Assembly: GCA_030831165.1 (NCBI GenBank) | Contig: JAURLP010000012.1 | Span: forward strand, 124,001 to 188,000 | Reading direction: 5' to 3' | Length of the DNA: 64,000 nucleotides | Source of the DNA: Gammaproteobacteria bacterium | GTDB lineage: Bacteria > Pseudomonadota > Gammaproteobacteria > Pseudomonadales > Pseudohongiellaceae | Shown here: piece after piece, positions 36,399 through 45,212 of the stretch | Numbering within the stretch: the stretch's first letter is position 1 | Layout of the letters: each line of letters starts with the position of its first letter | Program-made: the position numbers and the translations under genes | Notes under the pieces: model-generated | Database searches by the model: none | The model's input: only the letters and a program-made list of their open reading frames with translations | What the model was told of the DNA's origin: nothing

Positions 36399-37435
36399 TT
36401 GAATTTGAATGGCCCTGGGTTTTTATCCTGATACCACTTCCCTATTTTATAAATCGTCTGATGCCTCGAGCTGAAATAGTTGAAGCCCCTTTATTTGTCC
36501 CTTTTTTCAACTCATTAAAATCAGTCGTAAACTCTAGCCCGAGGTTAGGCAGTCGCAGTTGGATTCTTTCATTTTTTGCTTTGCTGTGCTGGATTTTGCT
36601 GGTCATAGCGGCCAGCAGACCGCAATGGGTCGGAGAACCCGTACAACTTCCTACAACAGGACGAGATCTTATGCTATCAGTGGACATTTCCGGCAGTATG
36701 GAAGCTCAGGACATACAACTTGAAGGTAGAAATGCCACACGTTTAGAGGTTGTTAAGTCAGTTGTCGGTGATTTCGTCGAAAGACGAAGTGGTGATCGCT
36801 TAGGCTTAATTCTGTTTGCTGCAAGAGCTTATACGCAGGCTCCATTAACATTTGATAGAGAAACAGTCGGCATACTGTTGGAAGAGGCTCAAATTGGCAT
36901 CATAGAAGAAAATGCTACAGCCATTGGTGATGCTATAGGCCTGGGTGTTAGACACTTGCGTGAGCGCCCTGAAGCCAGCCGAATATTGATTCTACTGACT
37001 GACGGGGTCAATAATGCAGGCCAGGTATCGCCTATGCAGGCGGGCGAGCTAGCGCTTAGAGAAGGCATTAGGATATACACGATTGGGATTGGCGCAGAAA
37101 GCGCTGCACGATCTTCAATTTTCAGTTCCAGAGCCGTTAACCCTTCGGCTGATCTTGATGAAGAAACCCTGACCGCAATCGCTGAAAATACAGGTGGACA
37201 ATATTTTAGGGCACGCAATATAGAAGAACTGGAACAAATTTATGCTGTGCTGGATGAATTGGAGCCTGTCGAACAGGAAGACGAAACTTTTCGGCCAACT
37301 ATTGCGCTGTTTTACTGGCCATTGGGCTTATGTCTGTTGCTAAGCTTTCTTATTGCTTTAAGCCGATTACCTGTATTAAGTCTCTGGAAAAAAGATCTAG
37401 TCGCCCCAATGTCTATGACAGAAAGTAAAATCTAG
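36395..37435 (+). CDS. VWA domain membrane protein, BatA-like
   Basis: The 346-aa product has two N-terminal membrane helices (about 3-22 and 53-75), a von Willebrand A domain with an intact MIDAS (SVDISGSME at about 97, TDG near 206), and a C-terminal membrane helix (about 303-325). This is the layout of BatA of Bacteroides aerotolerance operons. The VWA domain would sit on one face of the membrane and bind partners through a divalent metal. The gene abuts the next one with TAG directly followed by ATG. Confidence 0.88.
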   Translation: MIEFEWPWVFILIPLPYFINRLMPRAEIVEAPLFVPFFNSLKSVVNSSPRLGSRSWILSFFALLCWILLVIAASRPQWVGEPVQLPTTGRDLMLSVDISGSMEAQDIQLEGRNATRLEVVKSVVGDFVERRSGDRLGLILFAARAYTQAPLTFDRETVGILLEEAQIGIIEENATAIGDAIGLGVRHLRERPEASRILILLTDGVNNAGQVSPMQAGELALREGIRIYTIGIGAESAARSSIFSSRAVNPSADLDEETLTAIAENTGGQYFRARNIEELEQIYAVLDELEPVEQEDETFRPTIALFYWPLGLCLLLSFLIALSRLPVLSLWKKDLVAPMSMTESKI

Positions 37436-39238
37436 ATGGACTTTATGCCAACATTTATCGAAAATTTTCATTTTATTCGCCCTCTTTTATTATTGGGGCT
37501 GGTTCCTGCTGTTATTCTGGTAGCAACCTTGGGTTTTCTTCACAGTCGGAATTCCAGTTGGCATAAAGCAGTCGATGCCACTTTACTACCCTTTTTGCTG
37601 GAACAAAATACGCGCTCCAGACAGTACCTTCCTTTATACGGCCTTTTAAGCATTTGGGTGCTATCAATCATCGCACTTGCTGGGCCTGCCTGGCAACAGC
37701 TTCCCTCCCCTGTACAGGAGCGCGAAGATGCCATGGTTATCGTACAAGATCTGTCTTTATCCATGTATTCAACGGATTTAAATCCCAGCAGGCTTGTTCG
37801 TGCCCAGCGTAAGCTAATTGATATTCTTAACAGCCGCAAAGAAGAAGGCCAGACAGCTCTGGTTGTTTATGCCGGGAGTGCACACACGGTCACCCCGCTA
37901 ACAGATGACATAGCAACTATCACCAATATGGTTTCTGCACTCGACCCTAATATCATGCCGCTATTGGGCAGTAAACCAGAAGAAGGCATAAGACTTGCGG
38001 TTGAGTTATTGGAAAATGCCCAATTAAATGAAGCTAAAATCCTGCTGGTGACTGATGGCATTAATCGAGCTGACCTGGCAGGCATCAGAGACATCTTGAA
38101 TGGGACCTTCCATAATCTGGTTATACTGGGCGTTGGTACTGATGAGGGAGCTCCGATACCAACGAATGATGGTTTCTTACGTGACCAAAATAATGCTATC
38201 GTCATTCCCAGCCTGAATCGTAGTTTATTGGAAGAACTGGCTGAATCGGTTAATGGACGCTATGCAGATGTCGTCCTATCAGACGATGATATTGATTACC
38301 TACTGGAACAAACCTTATTGGATGAAACCCGTAATTTGCGCGATGTAGAGCAAGAATTTGATACCTGGTCTGAAGCTGGCCCGTGGCTGCTATTGCTGGT
38401 TTTACCTCTTGCTGCCCTTTCCTTTCGTCGTGGCTGGCTGCTTAGCATCTGCTTGATGATTTTCATTTCTCCCCAGCAACAGGCTTATGCTTTAGGCTGG
38501 AAAGATCTCTGGGCTAATAAAAACCAACAGGGCGTTGAGGCATTCAATACCGATGAATTCGATAATGCTGCCGGTCTTTTTGATGATGGCAATTGGCGGG
38601 CTGCATCGTACTATCGTAATGGCGATTACCAGGCCGCCTTAAATGAACTAAATGCGCAGACAGGACTTAATGCGACCTATAACAAGGGCAATACATTAGC
38701 CCGATTAAAACGTTATGAGGATGCTATTGCTGCCTATGATGAGGTACTGGCAGAACAACCTGATCATGCTGATGCACTTTTCAATAAAGCCATAGTCCAG
38801 AATTTATTGGAAGAGCAAGAAAAGATGCAGCCAGAAGATCAACAAGAAAATGAACAGGGTCAGGAACAAGAGCAAAATGAGACCGAACAGAGTCAATCTG
38901 AGCAGCAACAAAATCAAGAGCAAGCCCAACAAAGCGAACAGGATCAGGAAAACTCTGATCAGCCACCCGAACAACAAGAAGAGTCCGAAGTGACTGACTC
39001 AGATGCAGGTCAAGAGCAAGAAAATGAAGAAGAACAGGAAGGGCCCGACCCGCAAACAGCTCAAACACAAGAGTCTGCTGAGGAAGAGCAGGCAATGCAA
39101 CAATGGCTAGGCCGTATTGAAGATGACCCCGGCGAGTTGCTTAGGAACAAATTCCGTTATCAGACCCAACAATTACTTTATGAGCAATTACAAAACTCAG
39201 GAACTCTTGGTACAGGAACAACTGATCAGATATGGTAA
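37436..39238 (+). CDS. VWA and TPR membrane protein, BatB/BatC fusion-like, with Gln/Glu tail
   Basis: The 600-aa product has two N-terminal membrane helices (about 13-36 and 63-85), a VWA domain with MIDAS motif DLSLS near residue 105, two more hydrophobic helices around 315-350, TPR repeats at about 375-455 (RNGDYQAALNELN, RYEDAIAAYDEVL) and a long tail of Gln and Glu (about 459-556), closing with QQWLGRIEDDPGELLRNKF. BatB and BatC are separate proteins in Bacteroides; here they are one chain, as is common in Gammaproteobacteria. The tail is low-complexity and probably disordered. It overlaps batD by 7 bp. Confidence 0.87.
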   Translation: MDFMPTFIENFHFIRPLLLLGLVPAVILVATLGFLHSRNSSWHKAVDATLLPFLLEQNTRSRQYLPLYGLLSIWVLSIIALAGPAWQQLPSPVQEREDAMVIVQDLSLSMYSTDLNPSRLVRAQRKLIDILNSRKEEGQTALVVYAGSAHTVTPLTDDIATITNMVSALDPNIMPLLGSKPEEGIRLAVELLENAQLNEAKILLVTDGINRADLAGIRDILNGTFHNLVILGVGTDEGAPIPTNDGFLRDQNNAIVIPSLNRSLLEELAESVNGRYADVVLSDDDIDYLLEQTLLDETRNLRDVEQEFDTWSEAGPWLLLLVLPLAALSFRRGWLLSICLMIFISPQQQAYALGWKDLWANKNQQGVEAFNTDEFDNAAGLFDDGNWRAASYYRNGDYQAALNELNAQTGLNATYNKGNTLARLKRYEDAIAAYDEVLAEQPDHADALFNKAIVQNLLEEQEKMQPEDQQENEQGQEQEQNETEQSQSEQQQNQEQAQQSEQDQENSDQPPEQQEESEVTDSDAGQEQENEEEQEGPDPQTAQTQESAEEEQAMQQWLGRIEDDPGELLRNKFRYQTQQLLYEQLQNSGTLGTGTTDQIW

Positions 39239-40977
39239 ATCGTCTTGTATTTTTTATATTTTTATTTCTCCCCCTCCTTACTTTCGCCCAGGATGGATTA
39301 CTAAGTGCCTATGTCGACCGAACTGAAGTATCTGTTAACGATGTATTCACCCTTACTATCCGGGTAAATGCCGAAATACGAGGCGGCAGACCGGACATCG
39401 ACTCGCTTCAACAAGATTTTGAAATTATAGGTAGTAGCGAAAGAAACAGTTTTACCTTTATTAACGGCGTTTCCCAGCAATGGTCTGAATTTCGAATATC
39501 TCTTCGCGCCCGTTCGACGGGCAATTTAACGATACCCGCATTTCGCGTAGGCAATGAAGTAACAATGCCAATCACTGTTAGTGTTTCAGATGGCATTCAA
39601 AACCAAGTCAGTTCAGAAGACTTTTTCCTGACCTCAAGTGTCAGTAAAGAAACCATTTATGTGCAGGAACAATTGCTGTACACCGTGAAAATTTACTTTT
39701 CAGTGCCCTTCGATCAAGGTGCCCAGCTCGGTGCTCCTGATGCTGAAAATGCCGTTATACAGCAATTAGGTAATGATATAAGCACACAAGAAGTCATAGA
39801 CGGCTTGCGTTATAACGTTATAGAACGGCGTTTTGTAATATTCCCACAAAGTAGTGGCAGCCTGGAAATATCGCCTATCACTTTCACTGCAACTGTCGGT
39901 CGACGCCGAAGTGGCAGTATCTTCTCGGGACAAATGACCGGTGGTCGTGCTATCAATTTAAGCAGCAACTCTCATTTAATCACCGTCCTGGGCAAGCCAG
40001 ATAGTTATCCGATTGATGCTACTTGGCTACCTTCCAGCAATCTGGAACTGGAAGAAAACTGGAGTGGCAGTCTGCAAAACCTTGAAACTGGTGAAGCAAT
40101 CACACGTAATCTCAGAATGCGTGCAGATGGCCTAAGCAGCTCTTTATTGCCTGATATTCAATATTCCGAAACAGAAACTTTAAAGTTTTATCCGGATCAG
40201 GCCAACCGTGAAGATCTCGCTAATCAAAATGGCGTAACAGGAATACGCTCTCAAGGCACCGCTATAGTGGCAACCGAAGGCGGAAATTTTACTCTGCCAG
40301 CACTAGAAATCCCCTGGTGGAATACACTTACAGACAGGCTTGAGTATGCAAGATTACCCGAACATACACTGAGTGTAATGCCGGGGAACATCCCTGCCAC
40401 TGGGCTCATACCTGATCAATTTGAAGCCAACACGGCTCAAATACAAAACCGCCCGCTTGTAAGCAACCAAGGCAATACTGAACGCATTTGGATACTGGCT
40501 ACTAGCATATTTGCCATTGCCTGGCTGTTCAGTACGCTTATGTGGTATCGCAACAAACTGACTCTAAAACAATTTGCTTCTGGCTTATTAACACCATCAA
40601 CAGTGCCCAATAAAAAATCGACAGCTCATAATGATTCGAATCAACTTAGCGCGGATAAAGCGCTTCAGAATTTACAGAAAGCTTGCAAAAAATCAAACCT
40701 GTCAGAAATAAGGCAATCTTTATTAACATGGGCTCGATTACATTTTTCTAACAGGCAAATAATTGCTATAGAAAGTTTAAAAAAATATATTGAAAAATCT
40801 GAAATAATTGAGATGCTGGATGAATTGGAAAAATCGCTTTATAGCACAGCACCCGATGATAATAATTTTCGATCGCAAGCTTTGCTATTGGAGATAAAAA
40901 AGCTTCACAAGCTAGGTTATAAACCAGAAAGAAATGCGGCAGAGCAATATACTCTGCCGCCTCTTTATAAAAATTAA
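39232..40977 (+). CDS. BatD family protein
   Basis: The 581-aa product has a signal peptide (cleavage after about residue 19, TFA-QDG), a large beta-rich periplasmic part made of repeated Ig-like folds (VDRTEVSVNDVFTLTIRV, LTYT-like repeats), a membrane helix at about 418-440 and a cytoplasmic C-terminal helical region. It is the last gene of the MoxR operon, the usual place of BatD (oxygen tolerance family). Its function in Proteobacteria is not established. A strong GC-rich hairpin is embedded in its last codons. Confidence 0.87.
   Translation: MVNRLVFFIFLFLPLLTFAQDGLLSAYVDRTEVSVNDVFTLTIRVNAEIRGGRPDIDSLQQDFEIIGSSERNSFTFINGVSQQWSEFRISLRARSTGNLTIPAFRVGNEVTMPITVSVSDGIQNQVSSEDFFLTSSVSKETIYVQEQLLYTVKIYFSVPFDQGAQLGAPDAENAVIQQLGNDISTQEVIDGLRYNVIERRFVIFPQSSGSLEISPITFTATVGRRRSGSIFSGQMTGGRAINLSSNSHLITVLGKPDSYPIDATWLPSSNLELEENWSGSLQNLETGEAITRNLRMRADGLSSSLLPDIQYSETETLKFYPDQANREDLANQNGVTGIRSQGTAIVATEGGNFTLPALEIPWWNTLTDRLEYARLPEHTLSVMPGNIPATGLIPDQFEANTAQIQNRPLVSNQGNTERIWILATSIFAIAWLFSTLMWYRNKLTLKQFASGLLTPSTVPNKKSTAHNDSNQLSADKALQNLQKACKKSNLSEIRQSLLTWARLHFSNRQIIAIESLKKYIEKSEIIEMLDELEKSLYSTAPDDNNFRSQALLLEIKKLHKLGYKPERNAAEQYTLPPLYKN
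40936..40960 (+). terminator. Hairpin inside the 3' end of the BatD gene
   Basis: A perfect 9-bp stem GCGGCAGAG / CTCTGCCGC closes a 7-nt loop, starting 42 bp before the end of the reading frame, followed by CTCTTTATAAAAA. It is by far the strongest GC stem in the area. The U-tract is weak, so it may stabilise the operon mRNA 3' end rather than terminate by itself. Confidence 0.55.
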
Positions 40978-40985
40978 CGAGCTAC

Positions 40986-41028
40986 TTAAGAAAAATTAAA
41001 TTATCAAATAGCAATTTAATTTTCTTAA
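40986..41028. terminator. AT-rich inverted repeat between convergent batD and ibpA
   Basis: TTAAGAAAAATTAAATT and AATTTAATTTTCTTAA pair over 16 bp with one bulged A and a 10-nt loop. A- and T-tracts on both arms fit a bidirectional terminator for the two convergent genes. Confidence 0.65.
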
Positions 41029-41030
41029 AT

Positions 41031-41483
41031 TTATGCAGATTTCAAGAAGCCTTTTCTAGACTGATCATTGATGGCTATTCGTCTGGGCTTCATGGCTTCT
41101 GGAATTTCTCTGACCAGATCTACATGAAGCAAGCCATTGTTCATCGTTGCTTTGACAACCTTAACATGATCTTCCAATCTAAATTGACGTTTAAAGTTTC
41201 TTTCTGCAATACCTTGATGCAGGTAATTTCTTTCGACGTCTTTATCTTTCTTGTCAGCAGAAATCGTTAAGATATTATCTTCAGTTTCAATCGTTATTTC
41301 ACTTTCATCAAAGCCTGCAACTGCCATGCTAATTCGATAATTGTCTGTTTCAAGTAGCTCAATATTATATGGGGGATAAGCAGATTGTGAGCGTTCTGCC
41401 GTGGTTACATTGTTCAAAAGGTTTGCGAGATGATCAAAACCTATTGTTGAACGGTATAGTGGTGAAAAATCAAATGTAGTCAT
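41031..41483 (-). CDS. ibpA: Small heat-shock protein, Hsp20/IbpA type
   Basis: This ATP-independent holdase binds unfolding proteins. The 150-aa product begins MTTFDFSPLYRSTIGFDHLA, the hallmark start of IbpA/IbpB, followed by the alpha-crystallin domain (about 40-125, YRISMAVAGFDESEITIE, LLHVDLVREIPEAMKPRRI) and the C-terminal IAI motif that mediates oligomerisation. The frame extends to 41525, but GAGGA sits before the ATG at 41483. Upstream are a sigma-32-like promoter and a hairpin covering the ribosome site. Only one ibp copy is in the window. It is 8-13 residues longer than E. coli IbpA. Confidence 0.94.
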   Translation of the reverse strand: MTTFDFSPLYRSTIGFDHLANLLNNVTTAERSQSAYPPYNIELLETDNYRISMAVAGFDESEITIETEDNILTISADKKDKDVERNYLHQGIAERNFKRQFRLEDHVKVVKATMNNGLLHVDLVREIPEAMKPRRIAINDQSRKGFLKSA

Positions 41484-41487
41484 TGTT

Positions 41488-41507
41488 ATATCCTCATTAA
41501 GCGATAT
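41488..41507 (-). promoter_or_regulatory. ROSE-like RNA thermometer hairpin over the ibpA ribosome site
   Basis: On the transcript, AUAUC-G-CU pairs with AGGAUAU around a UAAUG loop: seven base pairs with a single bulged G in UCGCU. This is the U(U/C)GCU pattern opposite the Shine-Dalgarno that defines ROSE elements of small heat-shock genes. Part of the AGGAU that binds the ribosome is locked in the stem. Upstream in the same leader, GCCT-G-GUUC / GAAC-AGGC (about 41518-41542) and GCUC / GAGC form further hairpins, as in known ROSE leaders. The melting behaviour is inferred. Confidence 0.72.
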
Positions 41508-41579
41508 TAATATTTGCCTGTTCATCTGAACCAGGCGCCATAGTCGTTAAGCTCATTGAGCCTTCACTAAAGTATAGCT

Positions 41580-41603
41580 ATGGGCACTTTCAAATTTTTC
41601 AAG
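41580..41603 (-). promoter_or_regulatory. Sigma-32-like heat-shock promoter of ibpA
   Basis: CTTGAA (with a following A) is followed after 12 bp by GCCCAT, close to the consensus CTTGAA and CCCCAT. The predicted transcript would start near 41573 and have a leader of about 90 nt, which contains the ROSE-like hairpin. It is placed just upstream of a small heat-shock gene, which raises confidence. Confidence 0.75.
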
Positions 41604-41630
41604 TGTTTCCGGAGTCAATTATTTCATGGG

Positions 41631-41852
41631 TTAGCTGGGCCTCATAAATTTGAATCTCGGCATAATTTTGCCGTTCACATCTACTTGTTCAGTAAACATG
41701 CTTAAAGGTCTGACCCAGTATCCTCCTTCACCATACAAGGGCACATAGAGCACCATTGTGTCCCTGGTCTCTGAATCTTTAGCAAATCCAAGCACACTAT
41801 AATCTTTTCCTTTGTAGTGACGATAAAGGCCCAAAGGTATTAATTCAGACAT
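41631..41852 (-). CDS. DUF1653 family protein
   Basis: A 73-aa protein of the DUF1653 family: GLYRHYKGKDYSVLGFAKDSE, then VLYVPLYGEGGYWVRPLSMFTE, with the usual arrangement of aromatic residues. The family is widespread and of unknown function. I start at the ATG at 41852, which has GAGGA upstream; the frame runs two codons further to a TTG. It stands alone between the ibpA promoter and the TgpA operon end. Confidence 0.88.
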   Translation of the reverse strand: MSELIPLGLYRHYKGKDYSVLGFAKDSETRDTMVLYVPLYGEGGYWVRPLSMFTEQVDVNGKIMPRFKFMRPS

Positions 41853-42042
41853 GAACAAGTCCTCAAGTTATTTTTAGTTTTACATCTGGTTTGGACGCAT
41901 TTTAACTTAGCATTTGAAAATCAGTTGAACACAGTTCAAGCATACAATGAAAAATATCGATTGATTATATTGATAAAAATGACAATGCTATAAATAAAAA
42001 AATCGAATGGACTTGATGACAGCTTGAAGCTTATAGCTTTTT

Positions 42043-44145
42043 TTAATATAGCAAAGTATGAAACTGTCGAATTTTATTTCTAAATTCTTTTAGTTCTTTC
42101 TGGCTTTTTTCCTGATCAACTTTTTTATATACCAGATCAATATATTTATCAGTGATCTCGTGCATTTGCTGAGCCCACTTTGGCTTGGCATTGCTTAGAC
42201 GCTCATAATATTCCAAGGGAGTCTCACCCTTTTTACGGCTAAATCCTTGCTTTGCCAGTCCTTCACAATAACTCAAATACAAATCCGTGGCTGGGTTTAA
42301 TTCTTTTCTGCTTGATTTTCTGAGCACAAAGAAAACCATAATTGAGACTGAAATAAACATAAAAAATAAAGCACTAAAGATGATCTTTCCTCGCGTGACC
42401 TCATTAAACAAACTACTAAAGAAGGCAAACTGCATGCTCTGATCGTAATTCAAAACAAAACGGTTCCAGCTGTAGTCAATCATCTCAAGCCGATAGCGCA
42501 GGTTGTTTAAAAACAAACTGTTTCTATACCTCAATAATGATAATCCGGCATCTTCCAGAAAAACATCTTCAGATTGATAAGTGAACTGGCTACCCAGTTC
42601 AATTCTATCTGGAGCAACCGCGGCAGTAGGGTCCACCCTGATCCAGCCCTGATCAGGCAACCATACTTCCGACCAGGCGTGAGCATCGTACTGCCGCACT
42701 GTGAGTGTTTGATCAAAAGGATTATATTCTCCACCCTGATACCCCGTGACGACTCTTGCGGGAATGCCTACTGCACGCATTAAAAAGGTAAAAGAGCTGG
42801 CATAGTGCTCGCAAAATCCTTCTCTTGTGCTAAACAGGAATTCATCGACCGGATTCCCTGCGAGCAAAGCAGGTTGTAAGGTATAAAAGAAATTTTCATT
42901 GGTATAATAGGCCAGCACATTCTGAATAAAAGCTTCATCTGAACCGGATTCTTCACGCAAATTAATAGCAAATTCACGACTTTGTTCATTTCCCTCATCA
43001 GGCAACCCCTGCCACCTTCGGGATTCACGTTGGTTCAAGGATGTATCCAAGCGACTATTCATATAAGATCGCATATCATAGGAGAAGCGCTGACTTACAT
43101 TTCGAATGCTATCCACTTGGAAGTCACGGCGCATAATCATTCTTTCATCAAGAACTTGGGGTATCTTTAAAGTATAAATATAGTTTTCATATGTCGGCTC
43201 CATGATTACGTTGTAATTAATGCTATTACCCTGATATTCGATACCCTGAAACCAATCTCTGTTATCCCTGTCACCTGGCCCAAGAAATTGCGGCTCAACA
43301 TTAAAACCTCGGGTCCACTCCCGACCATCAAACCTATCCAAGGTTATGGCTCGCCAATAAAGTTCAGCAGGACGAGGGTTTTCACCATTAAATTTAACCC
43401 GAAAGGCTAGCTCGTCAGAAGTAATCAGGTTCCCAATGTCCCCGGGCGACATGCTGTCACTCAAGCCAGTTCGAGCTGAAGAACTTTGCAGAGGTACCGA
43501 CCATAAGGGCGATATGCGTGGAAACAAAACAAATAAGGCCAACATTAAAGGAATGCTTTGCAGCAAAATCAAGCTTGATAGTTTAAGGGTCCGAAGCGGA
43601 CTTTGATATTCTTCGGTCTGAGACAAGGACATCAACCCTGCACTTATCAATAAGACGCAAGCCATCATGTAAATAGCAATTGGAATAGATTGCGACCAGA
43701 TAAATTCTGCAATAACCGTGAAATAACACAAATATATTACCATTATTACATCGCGTTTCTTATGCATTTCTAATAGTTTTAGCGAAATCGCCACTATTAA
43801 GATTGCGATAGTTGATTCTGTCGCAAAAACATCCCGCCCATACTGCGCAATCATTACCCAGAGGATAAGAATAACGATAATTGTTTTTATCAAGGCTCCC
43901 GGGTAGGACATTCGACCCTGAAAAATTAGAATCCGACCAACAATGCATAAGGCACAGATTACTACCAGCCATATTGGCACGCGACTAACATGAGGCAATA
44001 TTACTGCGACCAAGGAAAGGAGTATCCATGCCAGAGAGGTTCGTGGCACAAGATAGGCAGAAACATCCGGTATTTTCTGATTACCTGAAAATTTGTTTTT
44101 CCTTTTGTTTTTCCTTTTGTTTTTTAAGATATTTAAAATATTCAT
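42043..44145 (-). CDS. TgpA-type membrane transglutaminase-like protein (DUF3488)
   Basis: The 700-aa product has six or so N-terminal membrane helices (about 35-210, DUF3488), a periplasmic transglutaminase core with the Cys-His-Asp triad in TREGFCEHYASS (near 446), YDAHAWSEVW (near 487) and WIRVDPTAAV (near 503), a further membrane helix (about 586-606) and a C-terminal DUF4129-like helical domain. P. aeruginosa TgpA of this layout is essential there. It is the last gene of the second MoxR-DUF58 operon and starts 2 bp after the DUF58 stop. Residues 8-18 are a KNKR repeat from a 12-bp DNA repeat. Confidence 0.92.
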   Translation of the reverse strand: MNILNILKNKRKNKRKNKFSGNQKIPDVSAYLVPRTSLAWILLSLVAVILPHVSRVPIWLVVICALCIVGRILIFQGRMSYPGALIKTIIVILILWVMIAQYGRDVFATESTIAILIVAISLKLLEMHKKRDVIMVIYLCYFTVIAEFIWSQSIPIAIYMMACVLLISAGLMSLSQTEEYQSPLRTLKLSSLILLQSIPLMLALFVLFPRISPLWSVPLQSSSARTGLSDSMSPGDIGNLITSDELAFRVKFNGENPRPAELYWRAITLDRFDGREWTRGFNVEPQFLGPGDRDNRDWFQGIEYQGNSINYNVIMEPTYENYIYTLKIPQVLDERMIMRRDFQVDSIRNVSQRFSYDMRSYMNSRLDTSLNQRESRRWQGLPDEGNEQSREFAINLREESGSDEAFIQNVLAYYTNENFFYTLQPALLAGNPVDEFLFSTREGFCEHYASSFTFLMRAVGIPARVVTGYQGGEYNPFDQTLTVRQYDAHAWSEVWLPDQGWIRVDPTAAVAPDRIELGSQFTYQSEDVFLEDAGLSLLRYRNSLFLNNLRYRLEMIDYSWNRFVLNYDQSMQFAFFSSLFNEVTRGKIIFSALFFMFISVSIMVFFVLRKSSRKELNPATDLYLSYCEGLAKQGFSRKKGETPLEYYERLSNAKPKWAQQMHEITDKYIDLVYKKVDQEKSQKELKEFRNKIRQFHTLLY
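44092..44125 (-). repeat. 12-bp tandem repeat in the 5' end of the TgpA gene
   Basis: Nearly three copies of TTTTGTTTTTCC (plus strand) encode KNKR-KNKR-KNK at residues 8-18 of the TgpA-like protein. The unit length is a multiple of three, so copy number changes keep the frame. The basic patch lies just before the first membrane helix. Confidence 0.75.
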
Positions 44146-44147
44146 GC

Positions 44148-45134
44148 TTAGAACAAAGCCAAAGCTCTTAGTATGCTATGGTAATGAGCAGTTCCTTTAT
44201 TGGGCTCAATTAAACAACCTGGGATATCAAGTCCATAATCGACACCCGATGAATCCAGCTTTAATACACAATAACAGAGTCTTGATAAACGATCTTCTTC
44301 ACTTAATTCCGTAAATAGCGACCATCTAAGCCAAATCTTGTCATCAACATTACTTGAATATTGCTTTGTATACATCCCCTGCCCCCTGGCAAAATTTTTC
44401 CAGGCAACATGCTTTAATGGGTCTCCGCGCTGATATTCGCGTAAATTATAAAAATCATCATTTCCATGAGTAATATTTATTTTACCGGTATCCTGGTCAT
44501 TACTGTTCAAAATGTCCAAATCACACTCTACAGGTTTGGGATAAACCAGGCAGTCCAGATCCAGGTCAATAAGTGACCAGGCTCTATGCAGGCCAAAAGG
44601 ATAAAATGTCTCAACTCTCAAGCGGCCTGGATTAAAATGTCCGCGCCTTGATGTTAGTACAAATAAACTTACTCGTTGCTCTTTATGCTCAATTAAATTA
44701 GCGACTACTTTGCGTGAATTATCAAAACTAAGCTGAACTGCTTCATAAGTTCTTTTGCCGTGCCGGTTTAAAATTATTGTTATTTCAGCATTTTCACCCA
44801 CAAAAACTGCATCATCAGTAAGGCCCGATAAATGCAAACCGGATAAATTTCGATAGGTGTAAAATATTGCCAGGATAAATACACCAAGCAATAAAAAAAC
44901 CAAGCCAAAAGCTAGGCTGGTTTCGTAATTAATTGCGCCAATAAACATTAAGAACAGCACAAAGCAAAACCCCAAACCTTGTCCTGTAGGAATGATAAAA
45001 ATATTATTTAGATGTAGTTCTATATTCTTTGATGGAGGAATACGTCGATGTATCCATTCGCCAAAACTGCGCCGCCAAATAAGATAAGGATTAAACGTTT
45101 TTTGATAAGGCTTTGTCTGATTTGTAACTGCCAT
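44148..45134 (-). CDS. DUF58 domain membrane protein (second copy)
   Basis: The 328-aa product has two N-terminal membrane helices (about 50-70 and 74-94), then a beta-rich region and the DUF58 motif (FYNLREYQRGDPLKHVAWKNFA). It differs from the soluble DUF58 copy at 34897. The MoxR-DUF58-TgpA order is a common proteobacterial operon. The C-terminus abuts the TgpA gene with 2 bp between them. Confidence 0.88.
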   Translation of the reverse strand: MAVTNQTKPYQKTFNPYLIWRRSFGEWIHRRIPPSKNIELHLNNIFIIPTGQGLGFCFVLFLMFIGAINYETSLAFGLVFLLLGVFILAIFYTYRNLSGLHLSGLTDDAVFVGENAEITIILNRHGKRTYEAVQLSFDNSRKVVANLIEHKEQRVSLFVLTSRRGHFNPGRLRVETFYPFGLHRAWSLIDLDLDCLVYPKPVECDLDILNSNDQDTGKINITHGNDDFYNLREYQRGDPLKHVAWKNFARGQGMYTKQYSSNVDDKIWLRWSLFTELSEEDRLSRLCYCVLKLDSSGVDYGLDIPGCLIEPNKGTAHYHSILRALALF

Positions 45135-45212
45135 AAAATTTCTATTTTGTTAATGATTAAAAATTCTTATATGACCTTACAGGAATATCGCTTATTGATT
45201 CTCGACCTGAGT

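Noticed and set aside
42027-42044. Short stem AAGCT-tat-AGCTT followed by a T-run at the end of the TgpA gene
   Set aside because: The T-run lies on the plus strand, where no upstream gene would use it; on the minus strand the stem is not followed by T.
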